DNA from: Saccharomycodes ludwigii
Lineage: Eukaryota > Ascomycota > Saccharomycetes > Saccharomycodales > Saccharomycodaceae
Assembly (NCBI RefSeq): GCF_020623625.1
Contig: NC_060204.1
Location: forward strand, 186,001-250,000
DNA length: 64,000 nucleotides
Direction: 5' to 3'
Positions 39,773 to 48,686 of this stretch are shown here, one piece after another. Each line of letters begins with the position of its first letter. Position 1 is the stretch's first letter. Made by a program: the position numbers and the translations under genes. The notes beneath the pieces are model-generated. The model searched no databases. It was not told the origin of the DNA and saw only the letters and a list, made by a program, of their open reading frames with translations.

Positions 39773-40697
39773 GAGAATAAGATTTCAAAGAAAGAAAAAA
39801 AAAGATGGATAAACCTATATGGTTATATTTTAACAACTGGAACATTGTAATTGACCTATAGCAATTAATTGTAAATAATAATGAGTTGGATATAAATATT
39901 AGCATATAGGAAGATATTTTTTTTCTTGTATGCAAAACGTTTGATATATATTTATTTTATGCGGTTTTTCTTCTTTTAGTTAAATTCTCTTTTCAAGCGA
40001 TATAGACATAAAGATTTGGTATAGTTTGTGTGATAAAAGAAGGAATTGCTTTTGGAGGTAACATGGAAATAATTATTGTATAAAGAACAATATAAGTACA
40101 CGAGCATTTATTTCTATTCTATATAATTTGGAATGAGTTATACAGCCAAAAATACAAAAGAGGCAGATCCCAGCGCTATTTGAGTGGAATTGCTGTGCTG
40201 TCATATTAATATATATCTATTGAATAAAATATTGTGCAACATAAACCAAGCCAATTATCCAAATTGGGTATATTTATTTTATATTACAGCGCGAAATGGG
40301 GGTATTTTTTTTTCCCTTTTTTTCTTTTTTTCTTTCTTTTCTTTCTTTTTTTTCCTAATCGGGTGTTATTATTCTACCACCACAAAAACATTAAAATATT
40401 ACACATACACAAAAAAAAAAAACTACTATTTCAACTTACCACAAAATCAAAACTCAAGAATTATCTTTTATTTGGACATTCTTATCTTCATTTCCCTCTC
40501 TCTTCATTTTTCTTTCCCTCTTTTTTTGACCAAATAACACCTCAAGCATTAATCGTATCTTATTAATAAAAGATTTTAACCAATCTAAGCCAAATTTAAC
40601 AAAAAATCACCAAAAGAAAAAAAAATAATACATTGCGTGTTTCTTCATCTCTTTGATTTCCCGTGTAAAAAAAAAAAAAAAAGAAAAAAAAAAAAAA
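39588..40697. promoter_or_regulatory. Divergent G1-cyclin/RRT12-like promoter region
   Basis: This 1.1 kb region lies between the divergent cyclin and subtilase genes. A CGCGAAA at 40290-40296 matches the SBF (SCB) core. There are AAT repeats near 39725-39742 and an A tract at 39742-39764. A T/C tract runs at 40307-40354, and an almost pure purine stretch at 40666-40697 ends at the subtilase ATG. Overlapping Phe-rich open frames at 40184-40566 read through T-rich DNA and are not called. Confidence 0.5.
40290..40296 (+). promoter_or_regulatory. Candidate SBF (SCB) site near the G1 cyclin
   Basis: The heptamer CGCGAAA matches the Swi4/Swi6 cell-cycle box. It is about 700 bp upstream of the cyclin ATG and 400 bp upstream of the subtilase ATG. 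S. cerevisiae CLN1/CLN2 are SBF targets, which makes it plausible, but it is a single isolated match. Confidence 0.3.
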
Positions 40698-42086
40698 ATG
40701 AGACTTTTTAATTCACAATATAATACTGCCTCCTTTATTTACAACATTCGTCCTAAAAAAAATTATAGCTATAAAAATAATAGCAACAATTTATTACTAA
40801 TATTCTCTTCAGTCTTATTAATACTATTTACATCTTTGATCGACAAAATAGAAGCAACAGAAGAAAATGTGAATTTGGGTGAATTCTTTATCGAATTGAA
40901 TGACAATTATACATTACAAGAATTTTTTACTAAATATTATCAAGACAATAACGACAATTTATTATTGCACGATGTAATATCCAAGAGTGAAAAATTTAAT
41001 GGCATAGATTTACCAAATGATAATGAATTACAGCTTATTTCTTTGAATGATGATTATGACGAACTCAGTAGTGATGATAATAGTAAATTAAATAGTCCTG
41101 GTATGAAAATCATATATGGTAGATACCCTATCGACACTTTGAAACAATTTTATTATGATGTGAACATCAAATCTGTTACCCTAAACAGAAATTTAGATTT
41201 AGCTGAATATATACATCAGCCAAACGCACCAAATCATTTAAATGCAATCACCGGCAGTAATAACAATGAATTTGTTTATGATTCCATGGCTGGGATTGGT
41301 GTAGACGTTTATATCTTAGATAATGGGATCGAATTAGGCTATATTGTTGACGATTCACTATTTACTCGGGTACATAAAATGTTGGATTATACTCAAACAA
41401 CTGCCAGTGCTGGTAACAATAACCATGGTACCTTTATTGCTAACTTGGTTGGATCTGAATTTCTAGGTATTGCCAAAAAAGCCAATATATACGATTGCAA
41501 AATAGTCGATGATGGGAACACCAACATTTTTAAATTATTTTATAGTTTGAAAGCAATTGTTAAACAAGCTAAAATCACTAAAAGACCAAGTATAATTGTT
41601 ATTCCATTGATTACAAAAAGGTCTAGCTTAATTAATAATTTTGTATCTGAAATAATTCATAAATATGACATCCCAATTGTAGTACCAGCTGGGAATGATG
41701 GCAAAGATTCTTGTTTGTTTTCCCCGGCAGGTGCATATGGTACGTTAAATGTAGGATCTATCACTACTAACACGGATAAGAGTGCTTCTGTTTTCGAGAT
41801 TAGTAAATTTAGTAATTATGGAAACTGTGTAGATTTGTATACATTTGGAGAAAGGATATTGGTTAGCCATACAAGCAGTAGTAATAAGAGTAATGATATA
41901 GTAAAAAGTGGTACTTCTTTAACTAGTGGAATTGCAGCTGGTCTACTAGCTTATCATATGTCTAGGGGATTATCATCTAAAGAAGCTATTGATATAATGC
42001 TAAAGGATAGTTTATCTGTGCAACAACCAGGTGTAGCATTTGGTAATGGCAATGATATTATTAAAGTTATTAAGTTAGGAAATTGA
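40698..42086 (+). CDS. RRT12: Subtilisin-family serine protease, Rrt12-like
   Basis: I start at the ATG at 40698, giving 462 residues. The open frame extends 15 codons upstream to a TTG and encodes only Lys-rich leader sequence. A hydrophobic segment at about 31-50 is a signal or anchor. An I9-type prodomain covers about 55-160, followed by an S8 peptidase domain with D208 (YILDNGI), H243 (NNHGTFIA), oxyanion N333 (PAGNDG) and S407 (SGTSLTSG). All catalytic residues are present. The proline that usually follows the serine motif (GTSMAxP) is replaced, giving GTSLTSG. S. cerevisiae Rrt12/Osw3 (491 aa) is a spore-wall subtilase. Prb1 and Ysp3 are the alternatives but are longer or more canonical. 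The linkage to TAF2 and PER1 supports Rrt12. Confidence 0.85.
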   Translation: MRLFNSQYNTASFIYNIRPKKNYSYKNNSNNLLLIFSSVLLILFTSLIDKIEATEENVNLGEFFIELNDNYTLQEFFTKYYQDNNDNLLLHDVISKSEKFNGIDLPNDNELQLISLNDDYDELSSDDNSKLNSPGMKIIYGRYPIDTLKQFYYDVNIKSVTLNRNLDLAEYIHQPNAPNHLNAITGSNNNEFVYDSMAGIGVDVYILDNGIELGYIVDDSLFTRVHKMLDYTQTTASAGNNNHGTFIANLVGSEFLGIAKKANIYDCKIVDDGNTNIFKLFYSLKAIVKQAKITKRPSIIVIPLITKRSSLINNFVSEIIHKYDIPIVVPAGNDGKDSCLFSPAGAYGTLNVGSITTNTDKSASVFEISKFSNYGNCVDLYTFGERILVSHTSSSNKSNDIVKSGTSLTSGIAAGLLAYHMSRGLSSKEAIDIMLKDSLSVQQPGVAFGNGNDIIKVIKLGN

Positions 42087-42402
42087 AGAAAAAAAGGGAA
42101 AAAAAAAGTTTATAATAATCAAAATGTCCTAATTATTGTACTATATCTCTTGATTTAAGAAAAGAAACATCGATAAAATTCGATTGGACAAAAAAGAAAA
42201 GAAAAAAGAAAAGAAAAAAAATACAAATTATTTTTTTATGCATTGTTATTTTAATTATTAATATTTGCTTGAATAAATAATTTGTATTTTTTTTTATAAT
42301 ATAATTTAAGTTAAAATTTTTTTTTTTTTTCTTTCTTTCAATAATCATTAATTCCGGTAGCAATTACATTCTTGGAAATTGTGATTTAAACTGAATATCA
42401 CA

Positions 42403-42457
42403 AAATGAATTAAATTAAAATGAATTAAATTAAATTAAATTAAATTAAATTAAATTA
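42403..42457. repeat. (AAATT)n repeat
   Basis: About ten imperfect AAATT pentamers lie in the intergenic region between the subtilase gene and TOF1. It is a simple repeat. Confidence 0.85.
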
Positions 42458-42608
42458 TAATAATGATAACAATCGGACTCGAAATTTATCCGGTTTACAA
42501 TATGCTCAGATGTCCGTTAAGAAAGTTATTTTCGGTTAATAAAAATACATATGCAGTCCATTAAAGACCCGTAGCACTTAATATATATTATATTATAGAT
42601 AGTGGCTA

Positions 42609-42614
42609 ACGCGT
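42609..42614. promoter_or_regulatory. MCB box (MBF site) upstream of TOF1
   Basis: ACGCGT lies 192 bp upstream of the TOF1 ATG, and with its 3' flank it fits the extended ACGCGTNA consensus. MBF (Mbp1/Swi6) binds such sites in promoters of replication genes that peak at G1/S. The site is CpG-rich in otherwise A/T-rich DNA, so a chance match is unlikely. Confidence 0.6.
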
Positions 42615-42805
42615 AAATTTGTTTTGTTCGTATTATTGGAAACAGCAAATAGTAACACGTTAAACCTAAGAAAAAATGATTAAAAAAGAAAAAAAATTAA
42701 ACTATCAAGTATATTTTATTATATTTTTTAAATAATTCATTCATAGTATACTCCCCCCCCCACCTCTCAACCTATCATAATCAAGATTAAAAAAAAAGAC
42801 AAAAA

Positions 42806-45800
42806 ATGGACTCCCTTGCTTCATATAATGTTTCCACTTCCACCTCAGCCATTAATACAGATAATCTTATAGATACATCATCATCTAATAATGGTACTAA
42901 AACTGCCACCAACGACAACACACCCAAAATTGTTCTAGATGCTCGTATAGCTCTATTGGCAACTGCTATAGGTGGTCCAGATCATACTTCTAATTTAGTT
43001 CCACCTCCATACAAACATGGTGATGATTGTCTCGCATGTTTAAAAGATTTAGAAAATTGGTTTCTTTTAGTAGATGAAAGACAAAACAAATATGATGTTG
43101 CCATAAGCGTTGCTAAGCATAATATTTTAATTGACGATTTAATCCCCATTTTATTAGATTGGGAATCTAAGTCTAGCTCTGCTAATACTACCACATTTAA
43201 AAATAAAATGTATTATGATAATTTGGCTTTACACTGTTTGAACTTGATGAATTTCATGATTGCTCCACTTGTACTTAATGAAAGATCCAGCTTTAATAAA
43301 GTTTCTCAATACAATGAATTACAGAAGTTCCAAATTATTTACAAAAAATATATACTATCTATATCAGATGGTAAAGTTTTAAAGGCAATTTCTAGAATGG
43401 CCATCGAAAAAATATCTATTGATAAAAACGAAAGATCGATCAAAGATTCCTCTGTGTTGAGGATGTGTGTTATGTTTTTCAATTATATACTCAATATCGA
43501 TTTACCAAAACCAATTTTAACCACTAACAAACTAACAAAGATTAAAAACTCCACCAGTAAAAAGTTGAATAACGATCCGATTTTACCTCAAAATATTCAT
43601 TATGAAGATATATCCATGGAAACCACTGTTCAAGCATTCCACAAAAATAAAGTTTTCCCTCTTTTATTATCATTTAGTAGTTTATTAAATACAGAATTCC
43701 AGTCAGGGTTAATGACTTTTGCGCTGATCACCACAATGTATAACTTAATCAAAAATATCAACCCGTATGATTTATTAGCTAGTGCTATTAGTACTAATAC
43801 CACTCACAAACACACCTCTTTATCTAACTTACTATCTGAAGAAAAAGAACTGAAGAAACAAGTCATTAAAAATACAAGTTCAAGACATTCACGATTTGGT
43901 GCTTTAATATCTATTCAAACTTCTGAACATAACAGATTAACTGTTTCTGGATCACGTAATTTATTAGAACGAGGTAGTCTATTGCAAAAACTAGACGATT
44001 CGAAAAGTCTAAACAAAAGTAAAATTAGCGTTCGTAGTGGCCCTAATAATGACGAAGATGGGTTTTTAAATGACCTTCCAAAAAGTCTATTAAACTTTTC
44101 CAATAAAAATGCCTCCGGTGTTCCCAATACTCACTTAACTGAGTCTTTGAAAAAAAAATTCAACAAATTCATTGAAAAATTCATTGATAATAACGGCTTT
44201 CATAATTTATTAAAATATAGAATAGATGAATTAATTTCTAATGAGGATGGAACTGCTAGCACTAATTTACAGAAGGACAACATTCAACTGTTATCGTTTT
44301 ATTCTTGGTTTCTTAGATACCAAAGATTGAGATACGAATCAACAATAAATTCTTCCAAATATATTGAAAATTTAGAAGCTATTGAAATAGTTTTAAAAGA
44401 TGTCAATATTATCTATGTCTTTAAGATCTTTAGAGAAGCCATTGATAACAAAGAATGGCCCCTTATTTACACCGGCGTAATTGCTTTAATTGAGTTATTG
44501 TCAGTAATTGAAATTCTGGATGCCACCTCTTTTGAAGAAGCCACTGAATTGAAGGAAAAATTTTTTAGCAATGAAAGAATTGAATTATTTGCACGTTTAC
44601 CAAGAATAATAACAAAACATCCACCTCAATTTGTTAGATTATGTTTGGAGTTAAATCATAAAATTTTAAAAATTTTAGAAAAATTTACAGATGACCAAAC
44701 TTTACAAATTTCTTCAAATAAAAGAAGATTAAACACCAAAAAGAACAGTTTCCAAAACCCAAAGGTTCAAACAAAAATTGAAGTTTTAATGGAGGAATAT
44801 AACATTGATCGAGAGACCGCATTGGACCTGTTTGAAGATGAAATACGAACCAAAAATATAAGTTTTAATGCAATTAAGAATCAATTTTATACAGAGCCAA
44901 CCATTAAAACATACATTACTTTTTTACAAAATTACAAAAATTTAGAATATTTGGATATTAAAAGAGTTTTACAATTTTTACAAAGGATTTTCACGCAAAG
45001 CCATCAGGAAGTTTTTCTTTTTAAATTAGAATTTATAGTGTTATTAAGGGATATGCTAGGGCCCCAGGGTCTACAAAGACAATCCAAAACAAGAAAGCAT
45101 GTCGAAAACTTTTCCCGTGAATACTTGCATAAATTGAAGAATAAATTAAAGGAATCACCTGCTTGGTTTGTTGCATTGTTATTCCCTACACTACACGATA
45201 GTAAAATAAAAAACTATCAGAATTACGGCTTACAGTTAGACAATAATGGTATCAACGGTACAGTAACACCAGCAACTTCGAAGTATCCTACACCTTCCAC
45301 CTTTAAAAGCTTTCCAGATCAGGAAAGTCTAAGCCCAGCCATTATTACAGATTTACAATTTGGAATAATTATTTCCACCTTAATTGATAATGGATTTGAG
45401 TCCATGATTAATACGATTTTAACCCATTTAGGTCACTGTTTGGAAGATAAAATGGTAAAAATAACTCAGCCAGATCCTATAGCATCTGATTATCACTTAC
45501 CACTATCGAGTTCTGAGGACTTAGCAGAAAATATTAAAATGAACCGAGATTTCAGGTGCTTTTTAAAATTAACTGGATACAAAATTCCAATGAGAATCAA
45601 TGAAAGTGAATGTTTTTTACCAAGTTCATTCCAAATTACTGATGTCAAGAACAATATATCAGTAATTACTAAATATCTAAACATGCCATTTCACATGCCA
45701 AATGGCGATGATCCTTTGAATTACTTACAATCTGATAATGATGACGGGCATAACCAGAATATAGAAGGTGAAGAATATGAAACTGAAATGTTAAACTTCA

Positions 45801-46717
45801 TAGTAAGGGATGAAGACGAGGAAAATGATGATACTGACTATTTTAAAGAATTGCAAAATATGCATATATCTAAAACTTTAGCCAAGGGAACCGCTATTTC
45901 CAAGTCAAAAAACAAGAAAAGGAAGAGAATAAAGAACAACTTGCCGGAATTTGATAATTCTGATGATTTAACTAGGAATAAAAAACCACAACAGCAAAGA
46001 TTGAATATTATCAGCAATACATTTATCAACGATTCAGACGAAGAATTTGATGATATTTTTTTTGAAAACGAATTATATCTAAATTGGATCGTTAACAAAT
46101 TTTCTGGTAATTTGCCCGAAAAAGAAAAACACTTATTAAGTCTATTTTTGAAAGACCGTAAAGTTAATGGAGGGAAAGTTACGAATGATTATAGTGAATT
46201 ATTTGATGGGCCTGTTCCTTCACTTGAAGAGATCAAGGGTGTTGGTGGTAAAATTAGTGAAGAAAATAATACTGTTGATAATGATTCGGTTAAAAACTTT
46301 ACTAAGAAGTTCAACAAAAAAGAAGAATTGTTAAATGAGCAATTGGACAATAACCCACAGTATGATGAGGATTTATCGGATAACAGTTTTTTCGGTGCAT
46401 CTGACGATGCTAATGTTAGAGAAGATGTAATTATTTCTTCCAAACAAACCTTTTCTGAGTTAAATGGAAACATTTTAATTAGCAAGAAAAATATAGTTCG
46501 TCAAGATACTGACAAAAAACTGGACCATTTCAGTGATGTTCAAAATAATAATAAAGGAGAAGAAGAAGAAGAAGAAGAAAAGGCATGCATCCTTACTGAA
46601 ACTATAGATACTAATAATTATATTGATGACAATAATGACACAGACAACGATGAAGATATTTTGCCGAAACCTAAAAGAACAAAATTAAATAACTTTTTTA
46701 ATGATGATGATGAATAA
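42806..46717 (+). CDS. TOF1: Replication fork-protection protein Tof1 (Timeless family)
   Basis: The 1303-residue protein (S. cerevisiae Tof1, 1238 aa) partners Csm3 at replication forks to couple helicase and polymerase and to mediate checkpoint signalling. The Timeless domain begins near residue 48 with DARIALLATAIGGPDHTS and continues through about 600 residues of helical repeats. A basic stretch near 1030-1060 resembles a nuclear signal. The C-terminal 250 residues are acidic and low-complexity (Asp/Glu/Asn). The MCB box upstream fits G1/S expression. It follows GOR1 in S. cerevisiae; here TAF2, SLP1, the cyclin and the subtilase lie between them. Confidence 0.93.
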   Translation: MDSLASYNVSTSTSAINTDNLIDTSSSNNGTKTATNDNTPKIVLDARIALLATAIGGPDHTSNLVPPPYKHGDDCLACLKDLENWFLLVDERQNKYDVAISVAKHNILIDDLIPILLDWESKSSSANTTTFKNKMYYDNLALHCLNLMNFMIAPLVLNERSSFNKVSQYNELQKFQIIYKKYILSISDGKVLKAISRMAIEKISIDKNERSIKDSSVLRMCVMFFNYILNIDLPKPILTTNKLTKIKNSTSKKLNNDPILPQNIHYEDISMETTVQAFHKNKVFPLLLSFSSLLNTEFQSGLMTFALITTMYNLIKNINPYDLLASAISTNTTHKHTSLSNLLSEEKELKKQVIKNTSSRHSRFGALISIQTSEHNRLTVSGSRNLLERGSLLQKLDDSKSLNKSKISVRSGPNNDEDGFLNDLPKSLLNFSNKNASGVPNTHLTESLKKKFNKFIEKFIDNNGFHNLLKYRIDELISNEDGTASTNLQKDNIQLLSFYSWFLRYQRLRYESTINSSKYIENLEAIEIVLKDVNIIYVFKIFREAIDNKEWPLIYTGVIALIELLSVIEILDATSFEEATELKEKFFSNERIELFARLPRIITKHPPQFVRLCLELNHKILKILEKFTDDQTLQISSNKRRLNTKKNSFQNPKVQTKIEVLMEEYNIDRETALDLFEDEIRTKNISFNAIKNQFYTEPTIKTYITFLQNYKNLEYLDIKRVLQFLQRIFTQSHQEVFLFKLEFIVLLRDMLGPQGLQRQSKTRKHVENFSREYLHKLKNKLKESPAWFVALLFPTLHDSKIKNYQNYGLQLDNNGINGTVTPATSKYPTPSTFKSFPDQESLSPAIITDLQFGIIISTLIDNGFESMINTILTHLGHCLEDKMVKITQPDPIASDYHLPLSSSEDLAENIKMNRDFRCFLKLTGYKIPMRINESECFLPSSFQITDVKNNISVITKYLNMPFHMPNGDDPLNYLQSDNDDGHNQNIEGEEYETEMLNFIVRDEDEENDDTDYFKELQNMHISKTLAKGTAISKSKNKKRKRIKNNLPEFDNSDDLTRNKKPQQQRLNIISNTFINDSDEEFDDIFFENELYLNWIVNKFSGNLPEKEKHLLSLFLKDRKVNGGKVTNDYSELFDGPVPSLEEIKGVGGKISEENNTVDNDSVKNFTKKFNKKEELLNEQLDNNPQYDEDLSDNSFFGASDDANVREDVIISSKQTFSELNGNILISKKNIVRQDTDKKLDHFSDVQNNNKGEEEEEEEKACILTETIDTNNYIDDNNDTDNDEDILPKPKRTKLNNFFNDDDE

Positions 46718-46805
46718 ATAAATATTTAAATTCAGTGATATTTAGTTATAGCCTTTAGAAATAAGTTCTATAAATATATTGAAAACATGTGTATTCAACT
46801 TGTTT

Positions 46806-48263
46806 CTATACTATACAATGCTTCTCTTCTGAACTCTTAATTGCACTTATTATAGTCTGAGTAGTACTAATGATTAACACTGCAAACCCAAAAAAAATAC
46901 AAAAGTAATGTCTTTTTTTCTCCCAAAGGGTTTTATTATTCCCTATTAACTTTAAATTACAGTAAGGAGGTAATATGTAAGCCATCAATGAAGCTGTAGT
47001 AGCGCCAACTAATTCCAATAATGCACCTAGATTACATGTGGTTAAAGAAATGCCCATTGTGATGAGAACAATAATTGTAGTAACAGTAAAGTGTAACATG
47101 GAGGATAATTCCACGGGTGTATCGGAGTGAACATTAAAGTACAACAAATCCCTTATAACATCTCTCAAAACAAAAACTTCTAGCGGAAAAGTTGTCAACA
47201 TATTGAACCCAAAACAAAACCTCGCCACATTAATATAGTTGTCATTACTAGGAAAATTATTCAAAATATTACCCTTTGTTTTATCCTTGAAAATACCAAA
47301 TCCTGAAAATCCCATTATAAATAGAGCAATCATAGATACAAAGCAGCTAATATGAGTCATCCTATTAAATCTCTTCAAACTGGGATTACGTATGGAAAAA
47401 TAGATAAAACTTGTATTGTGGTGACAAACTAATGCAAAGGAGATCACTGAAACCCCTTGGAAAAAACTCGGTAAAATAAATATTGATGAATTAGAAAAAC
47501 TACCCTTGTAAGAATCAGCGGTGACTGGTCCTCTGAGCAAAACCATAAAAATAATTACCAACATACTAATAATAGCTAAAAAGGAAGTGTTCGACAACTT
47601 GGAAATATCTCTATTTAATGATAACGGATAGGATATAAATACAGTCACCAAAACAATAATTATGTTACGATGAAACCATTCAGAATGATCAGGAAAAAAC
47701 GCCCTTAGTACATGGGGAATTGTATCACCGATGATTATACAAAACCCAATACATCCACCAACAGCAAATAGCCCATTACTTATCAAAATTAAAAACTTGC
47801 CCCATTTCCCCAAGGTATATTCCACAAAATCTTGATATGTTGTTTTTGAAGAAAGTTTCAAGTTTATTACAATTAGCCTCAAAGTCCAATCCACTAGTAA
47901 AGTCAACATAATAATAGCAAGAACTCCACCAATTAACCCCGTGTTACGTATGGCTAACGGTAATCCTATAACGCCCGCACCCAAAATACTGTTGGTCATA
48001 TTCATAAAGGCCATGAAAAGAGTGGATTTTCGTAAATTCTCATTTGTTATGTTTTGAATAAAATTATCATTATCTATAGTTTCTTCATCATTTTCTACAT
48101 CTGGGCTACTTTTATTTGGAAGTAATGCAGATGGGGGGTTTATATCCCGTTCCTCCAATTCTTCAAAATCAGCAGATCCTCCTATGCCTGTAAAATTATT
48201 GTCTGCAGGCTCTAATTCAAAGGAATTTTCATTGGTCAATTTATAACTTTTATCTTGTAACAT
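46806..48263 (-). CDS. AVT2: Vacuolar-type amino-acid transporter, Avt2-like
   Basis: The 485-residue protein (S. cerevisiae Avt2, 480 aa) belongs to the amino acid/auxin permease family. An acidic hydrophilic N-terminus of about 80 residues is followed by about 11 membrane helices. Landmark segments are MNMTNSILGAGVIGLPLAI, LVDWTLRLIVINLKLSSKTT and VGGCIGFCIIIGDTIPHVLRA, which match Avt2 closely. Substrate and exact membrane are not established by the sequence. It sits between TOF1 and SEC2, where S. cerevisiae has no gene. Confidence 0.9.
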   Translation of the reverse strand: MLQDKSYKLTNENSFELEPADNNFTGIGGSADFEELEERDINPPSALLPNKSSPDVENDEETIDNDNFIQNITNENLRKSTLFMAFMNMTNSILGAGVIGLPLAIRNTGLIGGVLAIIMLTLLVDWTLRLIVINLKLSSKTTYQDFVEYTLGKWGKFLILISNGLFAVGGCIGFCIIIGDTIPHVLRAFFPDHSEWFHRNIIIVLVTVFISYPLSLNRDISKLSNTSFLAIISMLVIIFMVLLRGPVTADSYKGSFSNSSIFILPSFFQGVSVISFALVCHHNTSFIYFSIRNPSLKRFNRMTHISCFVSMIALFIMGFSGFGIFKDKTKGNILNNFPSNDNYINVARFCFGFNMLTTFPLEVFVLRDVIRDLLYFNVHSDTPVELSSMLHFTVTTIIVLITMGISLTTCNLGALLELVGATTASLMAYILPPYCNLKLIGNNKTLWEKKRHYFCIFFGFAVLIISTTQTIISAIKSSEEKHCIV

Positions 48264-48686
48264 TGATATTGAAAAAAGTGTTATCTTTTTTTTTTTTTTT
48301 TTCTCCTTCTGGTAATGATGACTTTAATAAGCATATATATGAACACAGTGTATGTAGAATGTGTAAAGAAAAATTAAGCAAGAGGAGATATAGTAAAAAA
48401 AAAAAAAAAAAAGCAACATTAAATATGATGAAATGCAATTGAGATTATAAAAACAAATAAACAAGATTTAAGTGATATGTATGATTAATTTTGTAAACAG
48501 AGGGGAAAAAAAAAAACAAAAAAACTGATACTTATTTTTATTATTATTTTTATTTCGGGTGAAACACGAAACAAAGAAAGAAAAAAAAAAAAAAAAAAAG
48601 ATTTTTTTTACCCAGCTAACAAGTCCGAAATACCAAACATAAAAAAAAACTTGGTATAAATAAATAGTTCACGCAGGTTGAGGTGG
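48264..48686. other. Intergenic region AVT2-SEC2
   Basis: The 423 bp region holds the AVT2 promoter and the SEC2 3' end, both on the minus strand. It contains several A runs (48394-48411, 48579-48599) and a T run at 48287-48302. A CACGAAA at 48565-48571 resembles an SBF core but is not supported by any regulatory expectation for AVT2. Confidence 0.45.

Larger units (their letters stand above)
42087..42805. promoter_or_regulatory. RRT12-like/TOF1 intergenic region with TOF1 promoter
   Basis: This 719 bp region separates two plus-strand genes. It has an (AAATT)n repeat at about 42403-42457, a less A/T-biased patch at 42465-42660, an MCB box at 42609-42614 and a C run near 42753. The patch was examined for a small RNA gene and none was found. 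Confidence 0.55.

Noticed and set aside
40184-40566. Two overlapping frames of 110-117 residues upstream of the subtilase gene
   Set aside because: Both read through the same T/C tract in different frames, so neither shows coding constraint.
40653-40697. N-terminal extension of the RRT12-like frame
   Set aside because: The extension begins with TTG and encodes only a Lys-rich run from the purine leader; the first ATG is at 40698 and directly precedes plausible N-terminal sequence.
42465-42660. Less A/T-biased intergenic patch considered as a small RNA gene
   Set aside because: No paired C and D boxes, no tRNA A/B boxes and no terminator-bounded hairpin could be found; only the MCB box stands out.
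48565-48571. CACGAAA, an SBF-like core upstream of AVT2
   Set aside because: Single match in A-rich DNA next to a gene with no expected cell-cycle role; about one such site is expected by chance in the intergenic DNA of this window.
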